In this document: piece by piece, positions 1 to 9,911 of the stretch
Numbering within the stretch: position 1 is the first letter of the stretch
Layout of the letters: every line of letters begins with the position of its first letter
NCBI GenBank assembly: GCA_035283185.1
Contig: DATEUJ010000179.1
Location: forward strand, 1 to 64,000
Direction: 5' to 3'
Length of the DNA: 64,000 nucleotides
From: DASSFZ01 sp035283185
GTDB lineage: Bacteria; Chloroflexota; Anaerolineae; Fen-1058
The notes under the pieces: generated by a model
Seen by the model: the letters and a program-made list of their open reading frames with translations, nothing else
The model's database searches: none
What the model was told of the DNA's origin: nothing
Program-made: the position numbers and the translations under genes

Positions 1-1337
1 TCGGGCGTGATCAGGCCCAGCGTGTCGTAGATGCGCGCGCCGGTCGCATATCCGATCGCGCCAATGTCGCCCGCCGCTAAGACTGTCTCCGGGCCGACCT
101 GTCCTCTCAGCGCCTCCACCGCTTCCAGGTAAGCCTGTTCGACCTTGATGTACGCCATGCGAGGCGCCGGCGCGGTCGGGCCGTGATCCGGTATCCACCA
201 CCCGCCGGCCGCCGAGGCGACGGCCACAATTGCCCCCGCAGTGAAGAGTGCATTCGCGGCGCGCGGCTGCGAGATTTCGCCGGTTACGGTGCGCCATCCC
301 ACCGCGAGCCCCAACAAGATGATGGGAAGTGGTGGGACAACGTACCAGCGAAAGATGAGCGGATTGGCCACGACGTACGCGATGACGTAAGCCGGCACGA
401 ACGCAAACATCGGCCCTGATCGCGCTTCGCGGCGAATGGCGGCAAGCGCGCCAATCGCGAAGAGCGTGGCGTACGCAGTGAGCAGCAGCAGGCCGACCAC
501 CGGACTGAAATCGCCCACGCTGGAGAACGGCACCACGAGCGTGCGCAGGAAGGTGGTCAATGCCTGCGTGGGTGACAACTGGTAAGCTACACCTTTGGCA
601 AGGATCGATCCCGGCATCGGGCTGCCAAAGTACAGTGTGGCGAAGATCAGCCACGGCGCAAGGATCGGGACCAACGCTGCCAGACTCGCGGGCCATCGGG
701 CCGCCGCGCGATCCTCGGGTCGGCGGACGAGCCGAATGACGACATCGGCAACAATCAACACGATGGCCACGAGCGCTTCAGGCCGCGTGAGCAATGCCAG
801 CGCGGCCAGCGTGCCGGTTGCCCGCCATTTCCCTTCCACGTATGCCGCGAACGTCCCCAGGATCAGGGCCACAAACACCGGTGTCTCCATCCCGCCGATG
901 GCAAACGTGACGCTCGCAGGGTGAATGGCCCAGCATGCCGCCACGGCGATTCCCACGAATGTCCTGTTGCCTAAACGCTTGCCGAGCCGATATAGTAACC
1001 ATGTGCTGGTGCTGCCGGCGATTGCGTTGGTGAGCAGCGCCAGTTCAGGGTATCCGGTCGGCAGCCCGGTGGACGTGTCGCGCCAGCCGGTCAGGCCGGA
1101 TTCGGCGGCCATCAGCAAGGTGTAGAGCGGCGTCGTCGTGCCCAGCACGCGCTCGCCCGTGTTGTAAACGAAGCCCTTTCCGGCGAGGATGTTGCGCGCG
1201 TAACGGAACGTGATGTACGCATCGTCGATCGTGCGCGGGCCGGGCAGGGCCCGTGCTGCAAATGCAGCGATCATGAGCAGGATAATCAGCAGGAAGTGTC
1301 CGCGCGCCTCGGCCTGAGCAATTCGTATTGTGCGCAT
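1..1337 (-). CDS. GT-C membrane glycosyltransferase, AftB-like (3' end outside window)
   Basis: I translated this frame by hand; it is open from ATG at 1337 to the window edge (about 445 residues) and the stop codon lies outside. The N-terminus has a hydrophobic segment followed by a DDAYITFRYARNILAG motif and a GERVLGTTTPLY motif. This arrangement is typical of polytopic GT-C enzymes related to mycobacterial arabinofuranosyltransferase-like proteins, in which the Asp pair of the first periplasmic loop is catalytic. Many hydrophobic segments follow. An in-frame TGA lies two codons upstream of the ATG, which fixes the start. The gene is transcribed divergently from the cluster at 1479. Its sugar donor is a lipid-linked sugar by family analogy; the acceptor is unknown. 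Confidence 0.85.
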   Translation of the reverse strand, partial: MRTIRIAQAEARGHFLLIILLMIAAFAARALPGPRTIDDAYITFRYARNILAGKGFVYNTGERVLGTTTPLYTLLMAAESGLTGWRDTSTGLPTGYPELALLTNAIAGSTSTWLLYRLGKRLGNRTFVGIAVAACWAIHPASVTFAIGGMETPVFVALILGTFAAYVEGKWRATGTLAALALLTRPEALVAIVLIVADVVIRLVRRPEDRAAARWPASLAALVPILAPWLIFATLYFGSPMPGSILAKGVAYQLSPTQALTTFLRTLVVPFSSVGDFSPVVGLLLLTAYATLFAIGALAAIRREARSGPMFAFVPAYVIAYVVANPLIFRWYVVPPLPIILLGLAVGWRTVTGEISQPRAANALFTAGAIVAVASAAGGWWIPDHGPTAPAPRMAYIKVEQAYLEAVEALRGQVGPETVLAAGDIGAIGYATGARIYDTLGLITP

Positions 1338-1478
1338 GTGTCAAACACTGACCAAGTTGTTATACACGATTCCGCGTTGGGCAGGTAGAATAATGTCTGT
1401 TCGGATAGGGAGGTCATGAGAGGTGCGGCTCTGGCTACGTTCGGCCATGGCGAGTTCGAACTCGATTATACTACGGAC
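1338..1478. promoter_or_regulatory. Divergent promoter region between two glycosyltransferase transcription units
   Basis: This gap separates the minus-strand GT-C gene from the plus-strand cluster. It contains a TATACT box at 1467-1472, only seven bases before the ATG at 1479, and a TAGAAT box at 1386-1391. On the minus strand a TATAAC-like box lies in the segment near 1355-1365. No convincing -35 partner is visible for any of them, so the assignment is tentative. If the TATACT box is used, the transcript would start at or next to the ATG and be leaderless. Confidence 0.35.
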
Positions 1479-3050
1479 ATGTCTGCGAACTGGATTCAGC
1501 GCGCATTGCCCTGGGTAGCGATGATCGGCGCGATGGTGGCGCTTCGTGTCATGCTGCTGGTCGGCGACGCTGTGCCGTTCAACGGCGACGAGGCGATCGT
1601 TGCGCTCATGGCGCGTCATATCCTGGCCGGCGAACGGCCGGTTTTCTTCTACGGGCAGGCTTATCTGGGCAGTACCGACGCGTGGCTGGCGGCTGTCGCC
1701 TTTGCAGTGCTGGGGCAGATGATCCTATCGCTGCGTGTCGTGCAGATAGCGTTATATGTCGGGACGCTCGTCACCACGTATCCGGTTGCGCGTCGCTTCG
1801 GATTGACCGAATCGGCGTCGCGCCTGGCAGTGCTCCTCATGGCGCTGCCCCCGGTGATGCTCACGCTGTACACAACCGCGACGCTGGGAGGCTATGGCGA
1901 GACACTGCTGCTGGGTAACCTGTTGATCTTGATGGCGTACTGGATCGAATCCCCGACTACTGGCCGATTCCACCTCGTGCGCTGGGGACTATTCGGTCTG
2001 TGCGCGGGTTTCGCCTTCTGGACGTTCGGGTTGATTCTGGTCTATCTGATACCGGTCTCGCTCTGGCTGCTCTATCGGGGCCGCTCGAGCGACTGGCGCG
2101 GATACCTGATCGCCGTCGCCGGATTTGCCGTCGGCAGCCTGCCGTGGTGGGCGTCGATCGGACAGTTCGGCGGCGCGCTCCTGGGTGAGTTGACCGGCTC
2201 GGCCATCGCGAACACCGTCGCCGCGCCGACGATTCTGGAAAGCCTCGGCGTGCGCCTGGTCGATTTCTTCGTGTTCGGCGCGACGGCGTGGCTCGGGCTG
2301 CGCTACCCCTGGTCGCCGGATCTCATCATGCCGGTTGCCGGGTTTGCCGTCGCCGCGATCTACGCGGTGGCTTTCGTGCACGCCGCGCGGCGCGGGCCTC
2401 GCCTGCTGTGGGGCATGATCGGCGTGCTGCTGCTGACGTATCTGTTGACGCCCTTCGGCGGCGATCCGTCGGGCAGGTATTTCGTGTCCCTATACTTGCC
2501 GCTGTCGATCTTTACGGCGATGTGGCTCGACCACTTGCGGGAACGGGCAGGCGCCAGGTGGTCGAGATGGCTCGCCAACCTGTCGATTGCGGTCGTCGTC
2601 GGCTACAATCTGGTCGGCACGGCGCTGGCCACGCAGCAGCCGCACGGTATCACGACGCAGTTCGACCGCGTGACGTGGATCGAGCGCGGCCGTGAGCAAG
2701 CCTTGATCGACTTCTTGGTCGCGCACGGCGAGACGCGCGGCTACTCCAATTACTGGGTCGCATATCCGATCGCTTTCCTGTCGCACGAGCGGGTCATCAG
2801 TTCGGCCCGGCTGCCGTATCACTTGGATCTGCGTTACACTCGACGCGACGATCGCTATCAGCCCTATGCGCAGGCGGTGGCCGAGTCGCCGCGCGCGTTT
2901 TACATCACGACGAATCATCCGCCCCTGGACGTGCAGATTCGCGATGGGCTCGACGCGTTGGGGGTGGCGTTTGAGGAAGAGACGATCGGCAGTTATCACA
3001 TCTTCTACAGCTTGTCGCGCAAGGTTGAGCCGGAGGAGCTGGGGTGGTGA
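1479..3050 (+). CDS. GT-C family membrane glycosyltransferase (PMT/ArnT-like)
   Basis: This is a polytopic membrane protein of about 523 residues with a signal-anchor-like first helix. Its first extracytoplasmic loop carries the motif FNGDEAIVALMARHIL, resembling the acidic catalytic loop of dolichyl-phosphate-mannose type (GT39/GT83) transferases, and a YGQAYLGSTDAW segment follows. About ten hydrophobic segments are followed by a soluble C-terminal region. The start could also be ATG 1416, which has a GGGAGG sequence too close for good spacing. I prefer 1479 because it gives a short charged N-terminus before the first helix. The stop overlaps the next gene by a few bases, which suggests an operon. 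Substrates are not predictable. Confidence 0.85.
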   Translation: MSANWIQRALPWVAMIGAMVALRVMLLVGDAVPFNGDEAIVALMARHILAGERPVFFYGQAYLGSTDAWLAAVAFAVLGQMILSLRVVQIALYVGTLVTTYPVARRFGLTESASRLAVLLMALPPVMLTLYTTATLGGYGETLLLGNLLILMAYWIESPTTGRFHLVRWGLFGLCAGFAFWTFGLILVYLIPVSLWLLYRGRSSDWRGYLIAVAGFAVGSLPWWASIGQFGGALLGELTGSAIANTVAAPTILESLGVRLVDFFVFGATAWLGLRYPWSPDLIMPVAGFAVAAIYAVAFVHAARRGPRLLWGMIGVLLLTYLLTPFGGDPSGRYFVSLYLPLSIFTAMWLDHLRERAGARWSRWLANLSIAVVVGYNLVGTALATQQPHGITTQFDRVTWIERGREQALIDFLVAHGETRGYSNYWVAYPIAFLSHERVISSARLPYHLDLRYTRRDDRYQPYAQAVAESPRAFYITTNHPPLDVQIRDGLDALGVAFEEETIGSYHIFYSLSRKVEPEELGW

Positions 3051-4531
3051 CAAAGACTTTGGAGATGCTGACGTTGGACCGGCTCGTCGTCGTCATTGCC
3101 TTCGTCAGCCTGTTTGCTATGGCGGTGCGTACGCCAACGGATACGGACATGTGGTGGCACCTGCGCACAGGGCAGTATATCGTCGAGACGCGTACGCTGC
3201 CCGAGGCCGATGCATTCTCGCACACGAAAGAAGGTGAGCCTTGGGTCAATCATAGCTGGCTGGCGCAGATCGCGCTGTACGGCGCGTACGCGATCGGTTC
3301 GTCCCCTATGCTGGCGATCCTCGTCGCGATGCTGGTCGTCGCTGCCTTCGTCTTCGTGTGGAAGCAAATGGAAGGCGGGCCTTACCTGCGCGCGTTTGTC
3401 CTCGTGCTCGCCGCGGTCACGTCCGGCGTGGTGTGGGCGGCGCGCCCGCAGATGTTCACGTTTGTGCTGACCGCGGTCGTCGGCTACCTCGTCTACCTGT
3501 ACAAGTGGCGGCAGGTCGATCGCTTGTGGCTGCTGCCGCTAATCTTCATCCTCTGGGCCAACGTGCACGCCGGGTTCGCCGTCGGTTTCATTCTGCTGGC
3601 GGGTGCGATCGCGGGCGAGGTGGTCAACCACGCGCTGCAGTTCGAGGGCCCCGAAGTGCTTTCGTGGCAGCGCTGGCGCAAGCTCGTCATGTTCACCGCG
3701 TTCTCGTATGTGCTGCTGGTGATCAACCCGCATACGACCGAGATGTATACCTACGCGCTGCGCACGGTCAACATCGGCGTGCTGCGCGATTTCATTCAGG
3801 AGTGGCTGTCGCCCGACTTCCATCAGTTGTTCATCCAGCCGTTCATCTGGCTGCTCATCGCGATGCTCGCAGCGGTGGGGTGGAGCGGTCGTCGCCTGGA
3901 CGGTGGCGACTTCGCGCTGGTAGTCGGCTTCACATACAGTGCGCTACTGGCCGCCCGGAACATCGCGCCGTTTGCGCTCGCCTGCGCGCCGGTTCTGGCT
4001 CGTCACGCGCGGCCTGCGCTCGAACGATGGCGCGAGCGCATGGGCTGGGCTCGGACGCGGCAGGCAGCCTCGCGCCAGGGGCTTGTCTGGCTGAATGTCG
4101 CCATCCTGGCCGTCGTCATCGCGCTGGCTGCGCTGAAGATCATCGCGTCGGTGCTGCCCACGACGCAGCAAAAGGCCGAGCGCGAACGGCTGCCTGTCGG
4201 GGCAGTCGACTGGATCGAATCGAATCGCCCTGCCGGTCTGATGTTTAACTCATACAACTGGGGCGGCTACTTGATCTGGCGATTGTGGCCGGACTACAAG
4301 GTGTACGTCGATGGGCGCACCGACCTGTACGACGATGCCTTCCTGCGCGACTATCTGAAAGCCGCAGACGCGCAAACGGACTTTGAAGCGATCCTGGAGC
4401 GTGATGATGTGAACTGGGTGATCGTCGAAGCCGGCTCCGCGCTCGGCGCTGCGCTCTCGCGCGAGGCGAACTGGACGAATGACTATCGCGACGAGATGGC
4501 CGTCATCTATACCCGAAAGGAGTTAGAGTGA
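3044..4531 (+). CDS. GT-C-like polytopic membrane protein with WWHLRTG motif
   Basis: The gene starts at GTG 3044, just before and overlapping the previous stop, with a GGAGGAG ribosome site at the end of the upstream gene. The product is about 495 residues with multiple membrane helices. The first loop contains TDTDMWWHLRTGQYI followed by DAFSHT and WVNHSWLAQ. The C-terminal soluble part has SYNWGGYLIWRLWPDYKVYVDGR split across two recognisable blocks. This combination recurs in uncharacterised GT-C-like membrane proteins of environmental bacteria, and the conserved Asp after the first helix fits a catalytic role. I can assign the fold class but not the reaction. It sits inside the tightly spaced cluster and is probably cotranscribed. 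Confidence 0.8.
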   Translation: MVTKTLEMLTLDRLVVVIAFVSLFAMAVRTPTDTDMWWHLRTGQYIVETRTLPEADAFSHTKEGEPWVNHSWLAQIALYGAYAIGSSPMLAILVAMLVVAAFVFVWKQMEGGPYLRAFVLVLAAVTSGVVWAARPQMFTFVLTAVVGYLVYLYKWRQVDRLWLLPLIFILWANVHAGFAVGFILLAGAIAGEVVNHALQFEGPEVLSWQRWRKLVMFTAFSYVLLVINPHTTEMYTYALRTVNIGVLRDFIQEWLSPDFHQLFIQPFIWLLIAMLAAVGWSGRRLDGGDFALVVGFTYSALLAARNIAPFALACAPVLARHARPALERWRERMGWARTRQAASRQGLVWLNVAILAVVIALAALKIIASVLPTTQQKAERERLPVGAVDWIESNRPAGLMFNSYNWGGYLIWRLWPDYKVYVDGRTDLYDDAFLRDYLKAADAQTDFEAILERDDVNWVIVEAGSALGAALSREANWTNDYRDEMAVIYTRKELE

Positions 4532-4539
4532 GGAGTTAG

Positions 4540-5781
4540 ATGATGATCGAGCGAGTGTTTGCCCGGCTGCGTTTGCCGCCCGAAGCGAGGCTGATCGTCG
4601 GGCTGTTCCTGGCATTCCGCCTGATGATGCTGATGACTTTCGTACCGGAGGATCTCACCTTTTTCGGCGACTATCCCTATTATTACGAGCTGGCGCGGCT
4701 GTCCGATCGCGGATTGTGGCCGTATCTGCATTACTGGATGGAATACCCGCCGGTCTTTCCCCTGCTCTCGACGGTCGTGTACCGATTGACCGCGCCGGGA
4801 GGATATAATGCGTTTGTGCTCAGTCTGGGTGTGCTGATGACACTGTTCGGCGTGGGCAACTTGATGCTTCTGATGCGGCTGGCCTCGCGCCTGCACGGCG
4901 AGACGATCTCGGTGCGGCTGGGTTGGGTGTACGCGCTCCTGTTCATGCCGCTCATCTATCTGTGGTGGCATTTCGAGGCCATGACTGCCTTTTTCCTCCT
5001 CCTCGCGCTCGATTGGCTGCTCGATAGGCACGACGTGTCGTCGGCGGTCGCGACCGGCGTCGGTGTGGTGGTCAAACTGGTGCCGCTTTTAATACTGCCC
5101 GTCGTCGCGCTGAGCCGGTCGATTCGCCAGACTATCGCATATGTGGCAGTCTTGGTAGTCAGTATGCTGGCTGTCGTCGCACCGCTGTACGTTGCCTCGC
5201 CTGACACCACCCGCGCGTCGCTCGCCGCGCCGCTCGCCTGGACATCGTGGGAAACCGTGTGGGCGCTGATCGACGGGAATTACCACACCGGCCTCGTAGG
5301 CAGCATCGACTTCCATTTCGACAATGGGCTGGCGACGACGCCCCTGGGCAACCCGGCGCGCGTGCCGGATTGGCTGAAAGGAATAGGTTTTGCGGTGCTA
5401 TACCTGGCGATCCTGTGGCGGGTTAAGCCGGTATCTGGCGACACTCTCGGCGCGGCTTACAAAACGGTAGGCATCTTGACGATCACCTACCTGGTCTTCC
5501 TGCTGTGGTCAAAAGGGTGGAGCCCGCAGTGGCAGGTGAATCTGATCCCCTTAATCCTGTTGATGGCGCCAGATACGCAGGGCATTGCATTCGTGCTGGT
5601 TTTGGGCCTCGTCAATCTGGCCGAGTACCCGGTGCTGATCGGGCGCGGTCTGTGGTGGCCGGTGCCCATGATGATTCTGCTGCGCACGCTGCTGCTAATT
5701 GTGCTTCTGATTGAGTTGACGAAACGGTGCCGCCCGATCGAGGCCGGTCGCGAGGCAGCCCGTCACTCCGTGCATGCCTAG
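4540..5781 (+). CDS. GT-C superfamily mannosyltransferase-like membrane protein (GT87-like)
   Basis: This is a protein of 413 residues with an early hydrophobic helix, then a YPYYYELARL segment and the HYWMEYPPVFPLLS motif. The conserved YPP in the first loop is typical of GT87/DUF2029 and related mannosyltransferases that use polyprenyl-phosphate sugars. About nine to ten further membrane helices follow. Two adjacent ATG codons (4540 and 4543) follow a GGAG sequence at a usable distance, and the intergenic gap is eight bases, so coupling to the previous gene is likely. The specificity is unknown. Confidence 0.8.
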   Translation: MMIERVFARLRLPPEARLIVGLFLAFRLMMLMTFVPEDLTFFGDYPYYYELARLSDRGLWPYLHYWMEYPPVFPLLSTVVYRLTAPGGYNAFVLSLGVLMTLFGVGNLMLLMRLASRLHGETISVRLGWVYALLFMPLIYLWWHFEAMTAFFLLLALDWLLDRHDVSSAVATGVGVVVKLVPLLILPVVALSRSIRQTIAYVAVLVVSMLAVVAPLYVASPDTTRASLAAPLAWTSWETVWALIDGNYHTGLVGSIDFHFDNGLATTPLGNPARVPDWLKGIGFAVLYLAILWRVKPVSGDTLGAAYKTVGILTITYLVFLLWSKGWSPQWQVNLIPLILLMAPDTQGIAFVLVLGLVNLAEYPVLIGRGLWWPVPMMILLRTLLLIVLLIELTKRCRPIEAGREAARHSVHA

Positions 5782-5813
5782 AGTCTGTTGCCTGCAAGTC
5801 ATCGATCGCCACC

Positions 5814-7481
5814 ATGCCTGTCGTAAACACAAACTTTCCATCTGGCCCGATCGTGCGGTTGACCAAAAGCGCGAATGACGACGCTGTGGGCTGGTCACAT
5901 TCACGCGTGTCTCGCGGCGAGTGGGTCTGGGTCATGGTGATCGCAGCAATCGTACTGCTCCTGGCAAGCCTTCCCGTGCTGGCCGGCTGGATGATGTCGA
6001 GTCAGGAGCGGGAATTTGGTGGGTTTGTGTTGCATCTCGCCGACGGTTTCTCCTATCTGGCAAAGATGCGGCTCGGAGCAGATGGGGAGTGGTTGTACAG
6101 CGACCGGTATGCCGTCGAGCTGCATGAGCCGATTCCGCTGTTCATTCCATATCTGCTGCTTGGCAAACTCTCCGGACCTTCGCCGACCGCTATTCTCTTC
6201 ACCTTTCATATGGCGCGGGTGGTATTCGGCGCAGCGCTGCTGCTGATCACTTATCGATTCCTGTCGCTACTGTTGACCGTAGTGTGGCAGCGGCGACTGG
6301 CCTGGCTGCTGGTCATTGTGGGTGGCGGCCTGGGCTGGCTGATGATTGCCCTGACACAAGAACCTCTGCCGCTGGGCAGCCTGCCGATTGACTTCAACCT
6401 GGGTGAGGCGTTTTCATCTGTGGCGCTCATGTCTTATCCGCACACGGCGCTGGCGCGGAGTGCGCTGCTGGTAGGTGTGATGTGGTACGCTCAGCGACTG
6501 ACACATCGCGATCCGTTGCGGCAAGTGGTCGGTTCTGCAGCAGCCTGGCTGATCGCGACGGTTAGTGTGCCGTTCAACATCGTCGTAGCGGGTGGCGCGG
6601 TCGCAGGGCTCTTGATCGCGCGCTGGCTCACGACGCGGCGGATTCCCGTCCGGGAAGCAGGGCTGGGTGCTCTCGCCGGGTTGCCGGCTGCGTTGTACGC
6701 AATTGTCCTCCTCGTGTCAACCGGCAACAGCGAGGTTTATGGGCAGTGGACGGCGCAGAATCTCTTATCGCGCCCGCATCCCGCGCATTTCATTTCGGCG
6801 TTCGGCATACCCCTGATCCTGGCTATCTTCGGTACGCGTCGCGCGTGGACCGAAAGACGACCGTACGCCGACCTGTTCATCGGCTGGACGCTTGTTTCAC
6901 CTCTCCTCACGCTGATCCCGATTAATGTGCAGTTGCGGCTGATCGAAGCCTTCGCCGTGCCTCTATTCACATTGGCCGTGCTGGCACTCGATGGACTGCG
7001 CGAGCGGCCTGTGGCGCGCGGCCTGGTGAGTGTGGCACTGCTGGTTGCGTTGTTGCCGTCTACGTTGCTGTTGTCTTTGGGTGGTGCGGCCGAGGTGTTG
7101 TCCGGTTCCGAACGCGTATTTTTGACCGACGACGAGGTAGCGGCCTACGCCTGGCTCGATGCGCACGCGCCTGCCGAATCCGTGCTTCTGTCTTCAGGAC
7201 GGGTCGGACTCATCGCGCCGTCACGGTCGCCCGTCCGCGCTGTGCTGGGACATGGGTTCGAGACGCCATACTTCGAACGCAAGCGTGACGAGGTCGCCGG
7301 TTTTTACAGTCGCGGCATGTATGCGGCCGAACGGCAAAGTCTGTTGGAGAGGTACGATGTGCAGTATGTGTGGTGGGGGCCCGACGAGCGAATGCTTGGA
7401 GACTTCGCCCCAGATGAGCTGCCTGGACTGCTGCCCGTCTTCACGCACGGACAGGTGACGCTCTACGCAGTGCAACCTTGA
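5814..7481 (+). CDS. Polytopic membrane protein, GT-C-like
   Basis: The protein has about 555 residues when started at ATG 5814. An upstream in-frame ATG at 5727 would overlap the previous gene and give an unusual hydrophilic extension, so I reject it. A single N-terminal helix is followed by an extracytoplasmic loop with HLADGFSYLAKMRLGADGEWLY split around an Asp, then LHEPIPLFIPYLLLG. Roughly ten more hydrophobic stretches and a soluble C-terminal domain of about 120 residues follow. The layout matches the other GT-C members of this cluster. Similar proteins are generally uncharacterised, and I cannot name a substrate. Confidence 0.75.
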   Translation: MPVVNTNFPSGPIVRLTKSANDDAVGWSHSRVSRGEWVWVMVIAAIVLLLASLPVLAGWMMSSQEREFGGFVLHLADGFSYLAKMRLGADGEWLYSDRYAVELHEPIPLFIPYLLLGKLSGPSPTAILFTFHMARVVFGAALLLITYRFLSLLLTVVWQRRLAWLLVIVGGGLGWLMIALTQEPLPLGSLPIDFNLGEAFSSVALMSYPHTALARSALLVGVMWYAQRLTHRDPLRQVVGSAAAWLIATVSVPFNIVVAGGAVAGLLIARWLTTRRIPVREAGLGALAGLPAALYAIVLLVSTGNSEVYGQWTAQNLLSRPHPAHFISAFGIPLILAIFGTRRAWTERRPYADLFIGWTLVSPLLTLIPINVQLRLIEAFAVPLFTLAVLALDGLRERPVARGLVSVALLVALLPSTLLLSLGGAAEVLSGSERVFLTDDEVAAYAWLDAHAPAESVLLSSGRVGLIAPSRSPVRAVLGHGFETPYFERKRDEVAGFYSRGMYAAERQSLLERYDVQYVWWGPDERMLGDFAPDELPGLLPVFTHGQVTLYAVQP

Positions 7482-7500
7482 TGCTGGTGTCTGAGGATAT

Positions 7501-9870
7501 ATGCAATCGAATGAGCAACTGTTTGTCACCGATCGGCGCCTGCTCTTTGCGATCAGCCTGACTTCGATGGCGACGCTCATGCTGCAGGTGCTGCTCACGC
7601 GCACCGTGTCGGTGATGTTCTTCCCACTGGGCGTCTACTTTGTCTTCAGCCTCGCCCTGTTGGGGATCGGCGCAGCAGGCGCGGCGCTGTCGGTCTCATC
7701 CGAGCGATTACGCCGCTACGGGGCCGGTCTGCCGGCTATGGCGATGATCGGATTTGCGGCGGCATGCCTGCTTGATCTCCTTGTTGTCACGACGATACGG
7801 TTGAATGTGGCAGCCTTTGTGGGCCTGGCGCTGGCGTTGGCACTGCCATTCTTCTTCAGTGGCTTGACGATCGCGTTCACGTTCAGCCGCGCCGTAGCGC
7901 AGGCGTCGCGCGTCTATCTGGCCGATCTCGTCGGCGCTGGCAGCGGTGCGATCCTGGCAGTCGCCGGCATCAGCCTGACGAGCGCGGAAGTGGCGATCGG
8001 CCTGGCGGCGGCGCTCGGTGCGGGCGCGGGGCTGGCCTTCGCCTGGGCGCACGGTCCGCGCGTCCGTGCCGGACTAAGTGCCTGCATCGTGGCTGCGCCG
8101 ATTGCCGCGCTCGGATTGTCCGCTGCGCTCGATGTGCCGTCGTTTCCGCCGAAGGAACTCGGCCTGTTTGTCGAACGGTATCCGGATCTGCGACATGAAT
8201 ATCAGCGCTGGGGGCCGGTCGCGCGCATCGACGTGGTGTCGCTGCCCGGCGATCGTATCGAACTGCCGCAGCCGATAGAATACAAGTTTGTCGCACAAGA
8301 CGGCAGCGCACCATCGATTATTCTGAGCCTCGACGACGTGCGAACGGCGGACTTTGCCGATCACACGATCTTGGGCATCCCATACTGGATCAAGTCGCAG
8401 CCGGAGGTGTTAATCATCGGGTTAGGCGGCGGACCGGACGTGCAGGCCGCGCTGCATTACGACGCGCGCCGCATCATCGGTGTGGAGATCAACACGGGCA
8501 TGATCGACATCGTCAAGGGTGCCTTCGCCGATTTCGCCGGGCGACCTTATGATGATCCCCGCGTGGAGATCGTCCTGGGCGATGGCCGCAACGTGATTCA
8601 ATCGATCGACGACCATTTCGATATTGTGCAGCTCACCGGCGTTGACACGGCGGTGGCGACGTTCGGCGCAAGCCCGAATCTCGCCGAAAGCTATCTGTAC
8701 ACCGTCGAGGCGATCCAGGCCTACTGGAGCCGCCTGAAGCCCGATGGCGTGCTGTCGATCTCGTTCCCCAACGTCGAGGGTCTGGGACCGCGATTGTTTG
8801 CTCTGGTCGTCACCGCGCTGGGGCGAGCCGGCCTGACAGACATCGATCGACACATCGTCCTGTCGCACACCGGCGGCTTCATCCACATCCTGGCGAAGCG
8901 CGGCCCGTTTACCACGCAAGAATTGGGAAGGCTCCAGGGCCACTTCGACCCTTCGGCGATGCGCGGCATCTACTATCCCTTGTTTGATCGCCTGCTGGAT
9001 TTGATCGAGCCGGAGTTGTACGCCGAAGACCGCATCGTCTTTGCGCCGGGGCTGGACGAGCCGTCTGCCTATCGCGAGTTCTATACCGCGTGGCAGGCCG
9101 GCCGGGGTGCAGAATGGCTGGCCGCGCAATCGTTCGACTTGTCCGCACCGACCGACGACCGGCCGTTTTTCTTCATCCGTGATCGCTGGTTCCGCATGAT
9201 GCCGAATCTCAGTCTGCTGCTCATCCTGCTGACAGCTCTACTGTTATTTGCGCTCGTCTTTATTCTGTCGCCGCTGGCGATCTTCCGCAGGCGCGGCATG
9301 ACGAGCGCAGGCAGCGGGCGTCTGGTGATCTACTTCGCCTGCCTCGGGCTGGCTTATCTGTTCATCGAGGTGTTTCTCATTCAGAAGATGACGTTGTTCC
9401 TGGGCCACTCGGCGTTCTCGATCCCGACGGTGCTGGGTGCGCTGCTGATTGCGTCAGGACTGGGCAGCGGCTGGTCAGGCCGATTGGCTTGGCCCGCTCG
9501 TCTGAAGGTGCTGCGCGCCGTGATCGCCATCGCCGGGCTGGTTGCGCTGCACGTCGTCTTCGTTCAGCCGCTGCTGCTGGACGCCCTCGATCGACCGCTC
9601 GCCATCCGCATCGCGATGGCGATTGCCGTCATCGTGCCGATCGGCTTTGCGATGGGTATTCCGTTCCCCAGCGTGCTTCGCACGCTCGACAGGCATGTGC
9701 CCGGCTTTGTCGCCTGGGCATGGGGTATCAACGCGACGGCGTCGGTGCTGGCCTCGGTGCTGGCGCTGCTCCTGGCGGTGACGTGGGGCTACGTGGCGCT
9801 GGTGGCGATCGCCGCCGGCCTGTACATCACGGCGGCGCTGATCGTGCCTCCGACACTTCGCGCCGCGTGA
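7501..9870 (+). CDS. Membrane-anchored spermidine synthase-like (aminopropyltransferase-fold) protein
   Basis: This is a protein of 789 residues with three parts. An N-terminal bundle of about six to seven membrane helices covers roughly residues 15-220. A Rossmann methyltransferase/spermidine-synthase domain covers about 230-560, with VLIIGLGGGPDVQAAL near 303 as the SAM-binding glycine loop, then GVEIN and VLGDGRN. A C-terminal bundle of membrane helices follows. The fold is that of polyamine aminopropyltransferases, but the membrane-fused versions are mostly uncharacterised and need not make spermidine. It lies inside the glycosyltransferase cluster with a 19-base gap upstream. A second, shorter homologue closes the cluster at 14814. 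A role in modifying the glycan or lipid product is a guess from context. Confidence 0.8.
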   Translation: MQSNEQLFVTDRRLLFAISLTSMATLMLQVLLTRTVSVMFFPLGVYFVFSLALLGIGAAGAALSVSSERLRRYGAGLPAMAMIGFAAACLLDLLVVTTIRLNVAAFVGLALALALPFFFSGLTIAFTFSRAVAQASRVYLADLVGAGSGAILAVAGISLTSAEVAIGLAAALGAGAGLAFAWAHGPRVRAGLSACIVAAPIAALGLSAALDVPSFPPKELGLFVERYPDLRHEYQRWGPVARIDVVSLPGDRIELPQPIEYKFVAQDGSAPSIILSLDDVRTADFADHTILGIPYWIKSQPEVLIIGLGGGPDVQAALHYDARRIIGVEINTGMIDIVKGAFADFAGRPYDDPRVEIVLGDGRNVIQSIDDHFDIVQLTGVDTAVATFGASPNLAESYLYTVEAIQAYWSRLKPDGVLSISFPNVEGLGPRLFALVVTALGRAGLTDIDRHIVLSHTGGFIHILAKRGPFTTQELGRLQGHFDPSAMRGIYYPLFDRLLDLIEPELYAEDRIVFAPGLDEPSAYREFYTAWQAGRGAEWLAAQSFDLSAPTDDRPFFFIRDRWFRMMPNLSLLLILLTALLLFALVFILSPLAIFRRRGMTSAGSGRLVIYFACLGLAYLFIEVFLIQKMTLFLGHSAFSIPTVLGALLIASGLGSGWSGRLAWPARLKVLRAVIAIAGLVALHVVFVQPLLLDALDRPLAIRIAMAIAVIVPIGFAMGIPFPSVLRTLDRHVPGFVAWAWGINATASVLASVLALLLAVTWGYVALVAIAAGLYITAALIVPPTLRAA

Positions 9871-9911
9871 GCCTGACGCGCCTGTGCTCACCATGCGGGC
9901 GAAGTCACCAC

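Noticed and set aside
9489..9911. A long upstream extension of the GT-C gene at 9912
   Set aside because: It lies within the preceding gene in another frame and is Arg- and Ala-rich with no membrane pattern; the family starts at about 9912.
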